Assembly (NCBI GenBank): GCA_009391195.1
Contig: VEXB01000006.1
Location: 1-61,705 of the forward strand
DNA: 61,705 nt
Direction: 5' to 3'
Source: SAR202 cluster bacterium AC-647-P02_OGT_505m
GTDB taxonomy: Bacteria > Chloroflexota > Dehalococcoidia > Lucifugimonadales > UBA826
In this document: one piece after another, positions 1-8,858 of the stretch
Layout of the letters: each line of letters begins with the position of its first letter
Numbering within the stretch: the first letter of the stretch is position 1
Made by a program: the position numbers and the translations under genes
Notes under the pieces: model-generated
Told to the model about the DNA's origin: nothing
Database searches by the model: none
The model's input: the letters and a program-made list of their open reading frames with translations, nothing else

Positions 1-28
1 TACCTGTATTGGAAGAGATAATTAGCAG

Positions 29-1294
29 TTGATTGATATAAATGTAATAAGAGAACATTCTGAAATTCTTGAGGATTCTGCCACTAGGCGAGGTATAAAT
101 ATTCCAATTTTGGAAGCCTCTAATCTTGATAGGCAAAGACGGTCAGTTATCGTGGAATTAGATGACCTCAGAGCAAGAAGAAACGACGTTTCACGGGAAA
201 TAGGTCACTCAAAGGAAAAACCTGTGGACTTGATTGATGAGATGAGAGAAGTCGGTGGTCGAATCAAGAAATTAGAAGAAGAAGAACGCAATATTTCGAT
301 AAAACTTGATTCGATTTTGTTGAATATTCCAAATATACCTTCCGACACCGTGCCTGTTGGTGATGATGAAGATAGTAACGTCGTGATTAGGGTTGTGGGA
401 GATAAGCCCGAATTCAATTTTGAGGCGAAACCACATTGGGAGATCGGGGAGGATCTTGGGATTATTGATATTCAGAGTGGAGTTAAACTGGCACAGTCGA
501 GATTTTATGTACTTAGAGGGAAAGGTGCGGCTCTTCAAAGGTCCCTCATACAGTGGATGCTTAACTTACATACTTCAGAGAACGGATATGATGAGCTATA
601 TCTTCCCTACATGGTTAATCGGGAGACTGTAACGGGGTCAAGTCATCTCCCACATTTTGAAGAAAATATGTACCACGACTTGGAGGATGACCTCTTCATG
701 GTTCCAACTGCAGAAGCTCCAGTGACCGGGATGTTCCGCCAGGAAATAATAGATTACTCACAGCTTCCAATGAGATTTGTTTCTCATACGCCGTGTTGGC
801 GTCGAGAGAAATTTTCTGCTGGTCGAGATACCAGAGGGATAAAAAGGGTTCACCAATTCGACAAAGTGGAGATGTATAAGTTTGTTGAGCCGGGCGTTTC
901 ATACGATGAACTAGAACTTCTTGTTGGAGATGCGGAGCGAGTTTGTGAAAAATTGGGCATCCAGCATAGGGTTCTTGAGCTGTGCACTGGAGATTTAGGT
1001 TTTGCCGCCGCAAAAAGTTATGACGTGGAGATGTGGGGGGCCGGTACCGAGGAATGGTTGGAAGTCTCCTCATGCTCAAATTGTACCGATTTTCAATCAA
1101 GAAGAGCCTCGATTCGATATAGACCTGACGGAGGGGGTAGACCACGCCTTTTGCACACGCTTAATGGATCGGGCCTTGCGATACCTAGGGTAATGATTGC
1201 AATAATGGAAAATTTTCAGCAGGAAGATGGCAGTGTCGTTATACCGGAAGTTCTGCAGCCTTACACTGGATTTGCTGTTATCGATAAATCTTAG
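29..1294 (+). CDS. serS: Seryl-tRNA synthetase
   Basis: This class II aminoacyl-tRNA synthetase charges tRNA-Ser in the cytoplasm. The 421 aa length is normal for the family. The N-terminal 100 residues are charged and helical, as in the tRNA-binding coiled-coil arm. Motif 2 is visible as CWRREKFSAGRDTRGIKR, and motif 3 as NGSGLAIPRVMIAIMENF near the C-terminus. The TTG start at 29 is chosen because the family begins with a hydrophobic-D-I-N/K-x-I-R pattern, here MIDINVIRE. Only 28 bases of upstream sequence are available, so its promoter cannot be judged. Confidence 0.96.
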   Translation: MIDINVIREHSEILEDSATRRGINIPILEASNLDRQRRSVIVELDDLRARRNDVSREIGHSKEKPVDLIDEMREVGGRIKKLEEEERNISIKLDSILLNIPNIPSDTVPVGDDEDSNVVIRVVGDKPEFNFEAKPHWEIGEDLGIIDIQSGVKLAQSRFYVLRGKGAALQRSLIQWMLNLHTSENGYDELYLPYMVNRETVTGSSHLPHFEENMYHDLEDDLFMVPTAEAPVTGMFRQEIIDYSQLPMRFVSHTPCWRREKFSAGRDTRGIKRVHQFDKVEMYKFVEPGVSYDELELLVGDAERVCEKLGIQHRVLELCTGDLGFAAAKSYDVEMWGAGTEEWLEVSSCSNCTDFQSRRASIRYRPDGGGRPRLLHTLNGSGLAIPRVMIAIMENFQQEDGSVVIPEVLQPYTGFAVIDKS

Positions 1295-1359
1295 ACTATA
1301 AAAACTAGGTTGAACCAAAGTTTTCTAAGCATATTAAGTTAATGAAGAGGAGATGATAA

Positions 1360-1734
1360 ATGGAAGTAGTTAGACAGGAAAATATCGAGGCCCAGGATGC
1401 AACCAATGCCCCATTATTTTACGGTGGTAAAGTTACTAGAAAACCTCTTGTGGGAGATCCTAAGACGGATCAATATAGCTTCTCTCTTGTGTCTTTCTAC
1501 GACGGAGCAAAGAATCATTTTCACACACACACGAGTGATCAAATTTTGTTTGCTACTGAAGGGGTTGGGATCGTAGCTAATGAATCCGAAGAAATTCGGA
1601 TGAAGGCAGGAGATACAGCATTTATACCTGCTGGAGAGAAGCACTGGCATGGCGCTGCAGATGCCGAGGATTTTTTCCATATATCGCTAACTCGGCCCGA
1701 CAGTGTCACGGAGATGTTTCTACCAGAAGATTAA
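1360..1734 (+). CDS. Small cupin-domain protein
   Basis: This is a single-domain cupin of 124 aa. The first cupin motif is seen as FHTHTSDQILFATEG and the second as GDTAFIPAGEKHWHG, giving a His-rich metal site as in the family. The Shine-Dalgarno GAGGAGATG lies just before the ATG. Cupins of this size are metal-dependent enzymes or small-molecule sensors, and the substrate cannot be told from sequence. It stands alone after serS with a 65 bp gap. Confidence 0.85.
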   Translation: MEVVRQENIEAQDATNAPLFYGGKVTRKPLVGDPKTDQYSFSLVSFYDGAKNHFHTHTSDQILFATEGVGIVANESEEIRMKAGDTAFIPAGEKHWHGAADAEDFFHISLTRPDSVTEMFLPED

Positions 1735-1789
1735 ACTTATATCACAGCTGTGTAGAAATGAGGGTGCATTAGACTTTGCCGGTATCGGT

Positions 1790-2272
1790 TTATGCGCCCG
1801 GGTAGTCAATTTTGCAGTCTTCGCAGACCGAGTCTGGAATTATTCCAAATCTCATAAGCCAACCAAAGACGTAACAACCTGTGCAAAAACCGAGGAATGC
1901 TTCAATCGAGGCAAATAATCCTAAGGTACCAATCAAATATCTGGTTATTACTACGGAATCTCCGAGGTAAAAAGTGACGAGTGCAGCGATACTAAATCCG
2001 AGCCCGATAGATTGTGCAAACCTTTTAGGAGGGCCCGCTACTGGCTTGTTCGGGATTCTTAAAAGTGGGATCAGAACTCTTGTAACGAGTTGACCTATTG
2101 GGCTTAGGCTGGGGCCGGTCAAAGTTCGGGCCGCAAAACCATAGGCTAGAAAAATCAAGATGTATTCGTTTCCTGTAATTTGAAACGCTAAAGCCAATGC
2201 AACAACAAACAATGCCACCATTCGAGCAGCATAGTCATTCACGGGATTTGGGAAGCTAAATAGCGTTTTCAT
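1790..2272 (-). CDS. DUF4395 membrane protein
   Basis: This integral membrane protein of 160 aa begins MKTLFSFPNPVNDYAARMVA and has about four hydrophobic segments (around residues 14-45, 88-108 and 112-140). The NDYAAR opening and the C-terminal GFCTGCYVFG motif with paired cysteines match DUF4395 proteins, which are often found near thioredoxin-like or rhodanese proteins. No such partner is adjacent here. The gene is convergent with the cupin and divergent from the dehydrogenase downstream. The function is unknown. Confidence 0.75.
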   Translation of the reverse strand: MKTLFSFPNPVNDYAARMVALFVVALALAFQITGNEYILIFLAYGFAARTLTGPSLSPIGQLVTRVLIPLLRIPNKPVAGPPKRFAQSIGLGFSIAALVTFYLGDSVVITRYLIGTLGLFASIEAFLGFCTGCYVFGWLMRFGIIPDSVCEDCKIDYPGA

Positions 2273-2425
2273 CTTAATTTAGGTTAGATTCTACACTTAA
2301 CTTGGGATATGAAACTACCGTGTATTCTCAAGTAGTAGTTTTTAGGTTGCGCTAAATGTTGAAGTATCACTAGAATAGGAAAGTTTTTACCGACTTAAAG
2401 CAATAATATAGGGAGACGGTCGCGA

Positions 2426-3406
2426 ATGTTTGCAGCTAGAATAGCGAGCCCAAAAAAGTATGAGATTGAAGATATAGATGTACCTGTAATAAATGATGGA
2501 CAGTGTCTGATAAAGCTGGAGCGGTGGTCTGTTTGTGGAAGTGACATACGACATGCCTATGGACCTGTTCATCCTGAAGAGGAATATCCTATGCGCCATG
2601 GTGGTGCCTGCCACGAATGTGCAGGAACCATTGTGGAGAGTAAGTCAGACAAGTTTAAAGTTGGCCAGCGTGTCATAGTACTTCCCGGTCAAGACGGACC
2701 TGGGGGTCTTGTTGAATACTATCCTGGCGATGAAGGGCGCATGGCATTGTTGCCTGATCATGGTGACTTGGGAGAGTGGATTATGTGCCAGCCTTCTGGG
2801 ACTGTACTCTACTCATGCCAACAAATGGGAACAATTCTCGGCAAAGACGTTGTCGTTATGGGACAAGGCAGTATAGGCCTGTCCTTTACCGCAATAGTCG
2901 CCAGGGCGGGTGCCCGCCGTGTGATAGCTGTGGACCCTCTTGACTATCGGCTAGAGTGGGGCAAAAAGTTTGGTGCTACCCACACAATTAACCCGGACAA
3001 GGATGATGTTGACGAGGCTCTTGCTGAAATTACCGATGGCAAATTGGCAGATATTGCTGTTGAAGCTTCTGGTTTTCCTGATGCATTGAGTGCCGCCATT
3101 AGGGGTGCAACCAAACACGGTAAGGTAATCATATTCGGTATTCAAGCAGGACCCACTGGAAGGAAAACGGAAATTGATACATCGATATTCCTTAAAAATG
3201 CTCCTACAATTATCCCAACTTCAGGAGCGGGAAGTGGGGATCCTATAGGACATATAGATAGGATGATTGAGTTGAAGGAAAGAGGTTGGTGGGACCCGGG
3301 TCAAATGAAGACACATGAAATGAAATTTGATAACGTGCAAGAAGCATATGATCAATATGAGCAGTATGAAGATAACGTTATCAAGGTGGTGCTGGGTAAC
3401 GACTAA
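2426..3406 (+). CDS. Zinc-type medium-chain alcohol dehydrogenase
   Basis: This is an MDR-superfamily NAD(P)-dependent dehydrogenase of 326 aa. The catalytic zinc ligands appear as Cys37 (CGSD) and His63-Glu64 in ACHECAGT. The Rossmann fold is seen as VVVMGQGSIGLSFTAIVARAG, followed by an acidic Asp in VIAVDP that suggests NAD preference. The four-Cys structural zinc lobe is absent: residues 80-120 contain no such cysteine cluster, and the protein is shorter than classical ADH. A GGGAGA ribosome-binding site lies 9-10 bases before the ATG. An intrinsic terminator follows, so it is probably transcribed alone. The substrate is likely a polyol or sugar alcohol, by inference. Confidence 0.88.
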   Translation: MFAARIASPKKYEIEDIDVPVINDGQCLIKLERWSVCGSDIRHAYGPVHPEEEYPMRHGGACHECAGTIVESKSDKFKVGQRVIVLPGQDGPGGLVEYYPGDEGRMALLPDHGDLGEWIMCQPSGTVLYSCQQMGTILGKDVVVMGQGSIGLSFTAIVARAGARRVIAVDPLDYRLEWGKKFGATHTINPDKDDVDEALAEITDGKLADIAVEASGFPDALSAAIRGATKHGKVIIFGIQAGPTGRKTEIDTSIFLKNAPTIIPTSGAGSGDPIGHIDRMIELKERGWWDPGQMKTHEMKFDNVQEAYDQYEQYEDNVIKVVLGND

Positions 3407-3435
3407 ATATGCTGCGCGTAACAAGTAGCTAAATT

Positions 3436-3467
3436 AAAAGGGGAAGACAATCAGTCTTCCCCTTTTT
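3436..3467 (+). terminator. Intrinsic terminator after the alcohol dehydrogenase
   Basis: A perfect 13-bp stem (AAAAGGGGAAGAC pairing with GTCTTCCCCTTTT) encloses a five-base AATCA loop and ends in a T run. It separates the dehydrogenase from the following enolase-superfamily gene. The symmetric A/T flanks mean it could work in both directions. Confidence 0.92.
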
Positions 3468-3530
3468 GCGTATATACAATCGCTATCAGGTTGTGATGGT
3501 CACAGGAATTATCAAAATTAGGAGATAGAT

Positions 3531-4694
3531 ATGAAAATTACTTCAGTGAAGGCAGTTCCTGCGTCTCATAGCACAACAAGGGCGGGTATAAAAACTTCGC
3601 GAAATTATGTTTTTGTGAAGATAGAAACTGATGAGGGAATTACAGGCTGGGGAGAGGCCACGTGCGGTCCTCTGAGTGTTGCCACGATGGTCGATGAGTT
3701 CGGGAAAGTTATTCTCGGTAAAGATCCTATGGAAATAGAGAAACATTGGCAGACTCTTTATCACCACTTCCACGTGAGAGGAGGCATTGTTCAGATGTCT
3801 GCCATTAGTGGAATTGAAATTGCCCTCTGGGACATCAAAGGAAGAGCTCTTGGCGTACCTGTCTATGAACTTCTTGGAGGAAAAATACGTGACAAGATAT
3901 GGACTTACGGAAGATGGGACGGGACTACACCTGAGTTAGCGGTGCAAAATGCCATGGACCATGTCGAAAGAGGACTGACTGCCTTAAAAGGTGACCCATT
4001 CGAGCACAGAGGTATTTTTATTGATCGAGATTCTGAGGAGTTGGCTGTTGCAAAAATGAAAGCAGTTCGTGAGGCTGTAGGAAATGATGTGGAGTTGTTT
4101 GTTGAGGTGCATGGAAGGTTGGCACCGTCGGACGCTATCAGGATCGGAAATAGACTCGAGGAGTTCAGGCCTTTTTTCTATGAAGAACCTGTTCCTCCAC
4201 AGAACCTTGAAGCTCTGAAAAAAGTTGCCGACAATGTAAATATTCCAATTGCCACTGGAGAGAGACTCCTAACAAAATTCGATTTCGCTGATCTTTTACC
4301 TCTCCAGGCTGTTGATTTGATTCAGCCCGACGTTGTTCAAGCAGGAGGTATATTGGAACTTAAAAAAATTGCAGCTATGGCTGAGGCGTACTATGTAGGC
4401 TTTCAGCCTCATAATCCATATGGTCCATTCTGTACCATAGCGGCATTACATCTTGATGCTTGTACCCCCAATTTTCTTATCCAGGAAGGTGGCATACACC
4501 CATGGTTTCAGGATTCGACCGTTGGAGATTTCCCCCAGCAGGAGGACGGATACTTTGGTGTCCCTCCCGGACCTGGTTTAGGAGTTGCCATGGACGAAGA
4601 CTGGTTATCTGTTAATCCATGGGATGATGATGCGTTTCCGTGGAGGCCAGGTACGGGCATAAATCCCTCCAGGCAGGATATTTACTGGTCTTAA
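3531..4694 (+). CDS. Enolase-superfamily sugar-acid dehydratase, galactonate/mannonate dehydratase-like
   Basis: This 387 aa member of the mandelate racemase group probably removes water from an aldonic acid. Metal ligands are read as Glu192 (FVEVHGR), Glu218 (FYEEP) and Glu244 (ATGER). His194 and His294 (QPHNPYGP) match the two catalytic histidines of D-galactonate and D-mannonate dehydratases. The first ligand is Glu where those enzymes normally have Asp. The capping domain starts MKITSVKAVPA. The C-terminus ends in the usual GPGLGVAMDEDWL signature. A GGAGATAG ribosome-binding site precedes the ATG. A lactonase lies convergently just downstream, which fits an aldonate pathway. Confidence 0.88.
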   Translation: MKITSVKAVPASHSTTRAGIKTSRNYVFVKIETDEGITGWGEATCGPLSVATMVDEFGKVILGKDPMEIEKHWQTLYHHFHVRGGIVQMSAISGIEIALWDIKGRALGVPVYELLGGKIRDKIWTYGRWDGTTPELAVQNAMDHVERGLTALKGDPFEHRGIFIDRDSEELAVAKMKAVREAVGNDVELFVEVHGRLAPSDAIRIGNRLEEFRPFFYEEPVPPQNLEALKKVADNVNIPIATGERLLTKFDFADLLPLQAVDLIQPDVVQAGGILELKKIAAMAEAYYVGFQPHNPYGPFCTIAALHLDACTPNFLIQEGGIHPWFQDSTVGDFPQQEDGYFGVPPGPGLGVAMDEDWLSVNPWDDDAFPWRPGTGINPSRQDIYWS

Positions 4695-4781
4695 TTGATG
4701 TTGTGTTATGCGGATGCTACTTTTTTAAAACAGGGTGTCAGGGGGAATAGCTCTGGTGTAGGTCTAGAAGAGATTATATGA

Positions 4782-5756
4782 CTAACTGAGAGCAGCCCCT
4801 GTGGCGCCCGTGTATATTGAGTAAACTGACTGACTGGCTGTTATAAACAGTCTGTTCCTTTTTATTCCACCAAAGGTGAGATTTGCAGGAACTTCTGGTA
4901 CATAGATACGGCCTATTAACTTTGCATCAGGGGAATAGATTGAGATTGAATTGGTCCCGCGTTGGGCTGAAGCCCATATATTTCCGTCGCTGTCACAGCG
5001 AATTCCATCTGTGGAATCATTTCCAGTCTCTGTAAAAACTGTTTTTTCATTGAGCGATGATCCATCGCTGGTCACTTCAAATACGTAAATCACTTTCGGG
5101 TTATCGGACCCGGAATCAGACACATAAAGCTTTGTGAAGTCTGGTGAAAAACAAAGGCCGTTTGGTTTAAGTATCCCTGTAGCCTTTGCCTCTACTGAGG
5201 CCGTAACCGGGTCGATTCGATATACAGCTGTAGGTAGTTCGGGTTCTGATTTATCACCCTCGTAGTCATTGAGTATTCCGTAATCAGGATCTGTGAACCA
5301 GACCCCTCCATCAGAATGGACTACCACGTCGTTGGGAGAATTCAAAGGCAGATTTTCAAAAGAACTGGCTATTACATTCACCGTTCCATCGTGCTCGGTT
5401 CTAGTAACCCTCCTCGTAAGATGCTCGCAAGAAATTAATCTACCTTCCCTGTCTCGTACATTTCCATTGGAATTATTGGAAGGTTTGCGAAATTCACTTA
5501 CTGATTCAGTTTCCTCGGTCCAGCGCAACATTCGGTTATTAGGGATATCACTCCAAAGTAGGTATCTCCCATCCCCAAACCATGCCGGTCCTTCAGCCCA
5601 GCGACAACCAGTGTAAATACGCTCCATTCCAGCATTTCCGATAACATATTTTCGAAAGCTTTCATCTATGATTTCCACAGCGGGCTCGGGATATGAAACT
5701 ATGTCTGTTTCCCAGTCCCGGTCCAAATATCTATCAACTTTATTCTCACCAACCAT
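4782..5756 (-). CDS. SMP-30/gluconolactonase-family protein
   Basis: This is a six-bladed beta-propeller lactonase of 324 aa. Family hallmarks include CRWAEGPAWFGDGRYLLWSD near residue 50, LNSPNDVVVHSDGGVWFTDP, PNGLCFSPD, and a late DGIRCDSDGNIWAS. These supply the metal-binding Glu, Asn and Asp residues of SMP-30 enzymes. No signal peptide is seen, so it should be cytoplasmic. The ribosome-binding region on the minus strand is AAAGGGGAAATC before the ATG. It probably hydrolyses the sugar lactone that feeds the neighbouring dehydratase, by inference from position. Confidence 0.86.
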   Translation of the reverse strand: MVGENKVDRYLDRDWETDIVSYPEPAVEIIDESFRKYVIGNAGMERIYTGCRWAEGPAWFGDGRYLLWSDIPNNRMLRWTEETESVSEFRKPSNNSNGNVRDREGRLISCEHLTRRVTRTEHDGTVNVIASSFENLPLNSPNDVVVHSDGGVWFTDPDYGILNDYEGDKSEPELPTAVYRIDPVTASVEAKATGILKPNGLCFSPDFTKLYVSDSGSDNPKVIYVFEVTSDGSSLNEKTVFTETGNDSTDGIRCDSDGNIWASAQRGTNSISIYSPDAKLIGRIYVPEVPANLTFGGIKRNRLFITASQSVYSIYTGATGAALS

Positions 5757-5927
5757 GATTTCCCCTTTTTAGGAAGTTCCATTGTCAATATGTGGAAACC
5801 TCATGCCACGGGTTTATTGACTCTAGCCAATCACTATAATTAGTTTCCGTGGTACGATTTCCAGCGTGCTTTCATTGCTGTCTCTCCCCTAAATTAACAG
5901 GTTGAGCATAGGTTAAACAAATCTTTC

Positions 5928-7244
5928 ATGGCTACCAAAACTATGAATAACGGTTCAAGGAATCTTTACTACGGCTGGTTCGTTCTTGCCGTTTGTTTTT
6001 TCATTGCACTTTCTGCGTTTGGAATTCGGTCATCGATGGGTGTTTTCGTTACGCCTTTGGAAGCGGATATGGGTTGGTCAAGAGCTGATATTACCCGAGT
6101 TCTGTCTCTTGGCATCTTGGTTGGCGCCGTATCGTTCTTGGTTACTGGATACCTGCATGATCGTTTTGGTGGAAGATTAGTTATTGGAGGTGCTCTAATC
6201 ATGCTGGGCGTATGCACAGCGCTGATGAGTACTGTTAATTCGATCCCATCATTTATTTTTATCTATGGGTTTCTCGGTAGTTTCGCATCTAGCGGCGTTT
6301 CTTTTGTCACAATACACTCACTGTTGGCCCGGTGGTTTTTCAAGCGGCGGGGTTTGGTAATGAGTATTTCGGCAGCAGGTGGATCATTTGGGCCTTTGAT
6401 GTTTGCTCCTCTTTCGGCGTATTTGATTCAAACTTTTGATTGGAGATTCGCTTTTATTGTCCTTGGTTGTATCATCGCTTTTATAGCGGGTCCTATGGCC
6501 CTTGCTTTTTTGAAAGATAGTCCCTCATCGCTATTGCCGAAATCTGGAAAAGTGGTTGAAGAAGACGTAGATGAAGGTAAAACTACGACACTTGACGGGC
6601 CACTATTCACATCGGGTCGAGGTGGTTGGAAGCAGGCTCTCTCAACTTCGCCTTTCTGGCAGTTGTCAGCGGCTTATCTGGTTTGTGGGATTACAACCAA
6701 TATTCTTTCAGTTCATTTTGTGCCATTTGCGGAGGATCAGGGAGTTCCTAAAATGACCGCTGCCAGCATATTTGGAGTTATGATGGGGCTCAACTCAATA
6801 GGAGTTCTTACGGCAGGAATGTTGTCGAATTGGTGGAGCCAAAAGCTGGTACTTGGGTCTACTTATGCTCTTCGTGGAGTCGCCTATGCTGTGTTGTTGA
6901 CTGTAGGAGGAGTCGAAGGAATGTGGGCGTTTGCTTTCATAGCTGGGATGTCTTGGATTGCAACGGCCTCAATGACTTCTTCACTTACTGCGGACATTTT
7001 TGGGTTGAGGAATTTAGGGACACTGAACGGTATGACAAACATGTCGCATCAGATTGGAGGAGCTCTCTCCGTTCTTATGGCAGGAGAGTTACAGCAGCTT
7101 ACTGGCTCTTATGTCATACCTTTTGCTATTGCTGGACTGACCTTGATAGGTGCGAGTATAGCGGCCTTCAGCGTCAACGAGAAGAAATATTCGTACAGGT
7201 ATAGCACTGTTGGAACAGTTCCCCAGCCTGGACCAGCAAGTTAA
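5928..7244 (+). CDS. MFS transporter, monocarboxylate/oxalate-formate carrier-like
   Basis: This 12-helix major facilitator protein has 438 aa. It opens with LYYGWFVLAVCFFIAL, the YGW start typical of the MCT/OFA branch. The loop 2-3 motif is seen as GYLHDRFGGRL. A hydrophilic central loop (about residues 197-230) splits the two six-helix halves. It is divergent from the lactonase and convergent with the RraA pair. The likely cargo is a carboxylic acid used by the surrounding catabolic enzymes. It lacks the R-x-x-PE...LPDGD motif shared by three other carriers in this window. Confidence 0.88.
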   Translation: MATKTMNNGSRNLYYGWFVLAVCFFIALSAFGIRSSMGVFVTPLEADMGWSRADITRVLSLGILVGAVSFLVTGYLHDRFGGRLVIGGALIMLGVCTALMSTVNSIPSFIFIYGFLGSFASSGVSFVTIHSLLARWFFKRRGLVMSISAAGGSFGPLMFAPLSAYLIQTFDWRFAFIVLGCIIAFIAGPMALAFLKDSPSSLLPKSGKVVEEDVDEGKTTTLDGPLFTSGRGGWKQALSTSPFWQLSAAYLVCGITTNILSVHFVPFAEDQGVPKMTAASIFGVMMGLNSIGVLTAGMLSNWWSQKLVLGSTYALRGVAYAVLLTVGGVEGMWAFAFIAGMSWIATASMTSSLTADIFGLRNLGTLNGMTNMSHQIGGALSVLMAGELQQLTGSYVIPFAIAGLTLIGASIAAFSVNEKKYSYRYSTVGTVPQPGPAS

Positions 7245-7262
7245 CTGCCAACACTCCAGAAT

Positions 7263-7964
7263 CTATTTTCCTAAAGTTTTACGATATTGCCTGATGGTTT
7301 CCTCTGTCGGGGGATAATATTTACCGGGTGCCACATTCTCTTTCTCAATTAGAGTTTTAATCCACTCCTCAACTTCCTCATGTTCTTCAACCCAGTCGAT
7401 AACTTCCTCGATTATGCATTCTGGAACTATAACCACACCGTCATCGTCTGCCATCACCAGATCACCAGGCCTTACTGCTACTCCCCCACACTGGATTGTC
7501 ACGTTAGCCTCAAACGGATCAATTTCGTCTGCTCCACCCATTGGGGTTCTTCCCCCTGCAAAAATGGCTAGTCCATAATCCGCCACGATATCGAGATCTC
7601 TGATAGAAGCGTCAGTTACAAGACCTGAAGCTTTGCGCATTTTAAGTTGAAGAAGTTTCACGTCGCCACCAATGGCCGCATACTTTTTGCCTAGTCCATC
7701 AACGACTAATACATCACCAGGTTCACAAGATCCCATGGCAATATATTCGGGGGATTTCTCACCGATATGTGTTTTTTCCATTATGTCTTTTCTCGGAGGT
7801 ACAAATCTTAGCGTTTTAGCCGGACCTACAAGCGTTAAACCAGGGGTAAATGATTCTACGCCACGCATGAAACATGGTTCATATCCTAGGCGCCTAACGG
7901 CAGAGTAGACAGTGGCAGATGCTACTTTTTTGTAGCGGATTATTACGGATTCTTGAATGCTCAT
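7263..7964 (-). CDS. RraA-family protein, copy 2 of a tandem pair (HMG aldolase-like)
   Basis: This 233 aa protein belongs to the RraA/dimethylmenaquinone-methyltransferase-like family. Enzymatic members are class II 4-hydroxy-4-methyl-2-oxoglutarate/oxaloacetate aldolase-decarboxylases. The conserved Arg-Asp metal-binding pair is seen in VTDASIRDLD, with GSCEPGDVLVVDG and PGDLVMADDDGVVIVPE on either side. The C-terminal acidic helix and PGKYYPP tail match the upstream copy. It is the second gene of a two-gene unit with a 24-base gap. The Arg-Asp retention favours an enzyme over the RNase E-inhibitor role. Confidence 0.87.
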   Translation of the reverse strand: MSIQESVIIRYKKVASATVYSAVRRLGYEPCFMRGVESFTPGLTLVGPAKTLRFVPPRKDIMEKTHIGEKSPEYIAMGSCEPGDVLVVDGLGKKYAAIGGDVKLLQLKMRKASGLVTDASIRDLDIVADYGLAIFAGGRTPMGGADEIDPFEANVTIQCGGVAVRPGDLVMADDDGVVIVPECIIEEVIDWVEEHEEVEEWIKTLIEKENVAPGKYYPPTEETIRQYRKTLGK

Positions 7965-7988
7965 ATTAGCCTCAGATATATGGGTCTT

Positions 7989-8696
7989 TTATTTGGTAAG
8001 GTTGCTAAGTTTTGAGAAAGTTTTGGGATTGTAATATTTGCCAGGAGCAACACCTTCCTTCTCAATTAAATCTTTTATTTGCTCTTCAACTTGTTCGTGG
8101 TCTTCAGCCCAATCAATTACTTCTTCAGCAACCCTTTCCGGAACAACAACGACCCCGTCATCATCACCAACTATTACGTCGCCAGGTTTGACGGTAACTC
8201 CTCCGCATTGAATGACGCCATTTGCTTCGTAGGGCCAGACATCTGGTTCTCCGACTCGAGCTGTGTTTCCGGCAGCGAACAACTTTATTCCGTACGGCAG
8301 AACCGCATTAATGTCACGGATTGAACCATCAGTGACCAACCCTTCTGCATCTTGATTTTTGAGTTGGATGAGTTTTACATCACCGCCTATAGAAGCTTCA
8401 TTTCTTCCCATAGCGTCGAATACTGCCACGTCACCCGGGCCACAAGATCCCATAGCCACGTATTCCGGTGATTGCTCACCGACCTGAGTATCTCTTTTTA
8501 TATCTGCACGTGGTGGTATAAACCTGAGAGTTTTTGCTCTCCCAGCCATTCTATCTTCACCGCTTTCCTGGTGAGTGTAGGCTTTGATGCCACGCATGAA
8601 GCATGGTTCATATCCTCCCAACTCTCTAACAGCCGAATATACAGTTGCTACGGCTACCTTTCTATATCTGGCTAATACCTCATCTGAAATTGCCAT
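7989..8696 (-). CDS. RraA-family protein, copy 1 of a tandem pair (HMG aldolase-like)
   Basis: This 235 aa paralogue of the following gene shares the opening pattern RYRKVAVATVYSAVRELG, the VTDGSIRDIN metal pair and the PGKYY tail. A strong AAAGGAGAAAT site precedes the ATG at 8696, so this is the leading gene of the pair. The two copies differ in the segment after the Arg-Asp pair (NTARVGEPDVWPYE here against RTPMGGADEIDPFE in the other). Differing substrates or a hetero-oligomer are therefore possible. It probably cleaves a keto acid delivered by the adjacent carriers, by inference. Confidence 0.88.
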   Translation of the reverse strand: MAISDEVLARYRKVAVATVYSAVRELGGYEPCFMRGIKAYTHQESGEDRMAGRAKTLRFIPPRADIKRDTQVGEQSPEYVAMGSCGPGDVAVFDAMGRNEASIGGDVKLIQLKNQDAEGLVTDGSIRDINAVLPYGIKLFAAGNTARVGEPDVWPYEANGVIQCGGVTVKPGDVIVGDDDGVVVVPERVAEEVIDWAEDHEQVEEQIKDLIEKEGVAPGKYYNPKTFSKLSNLTK

Positions 8697-8858
8697 ATAT
8701 TTCTCCTTTATGATGAATCTTGGCTAGGTTACTCATGGGAATAGACATGGTCAATGGCTATTCCAACCGCACGGATCATGGTGGGAGTACAATACGGGCG
8801 CTTATTTATCTGTATGTATAAGCTTCACAACAGACTCCTTGCATGATGGGGTGATTTT

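Noticed and set aside
2312-2341. AAACTAC/GTAGTTT hairpin with short T run
   Set aside because: The stem is only seven pairs, A/T rich and with a long loop, so it is too weak to call a terminator.
5812-5840. Promoter with TATAAT upstream of the MFS gene at 5928
   Set aside because: The TATAAT at 5835 has TTGACT only 12 bases upstream, too close, and no good -35 at normal spacing.
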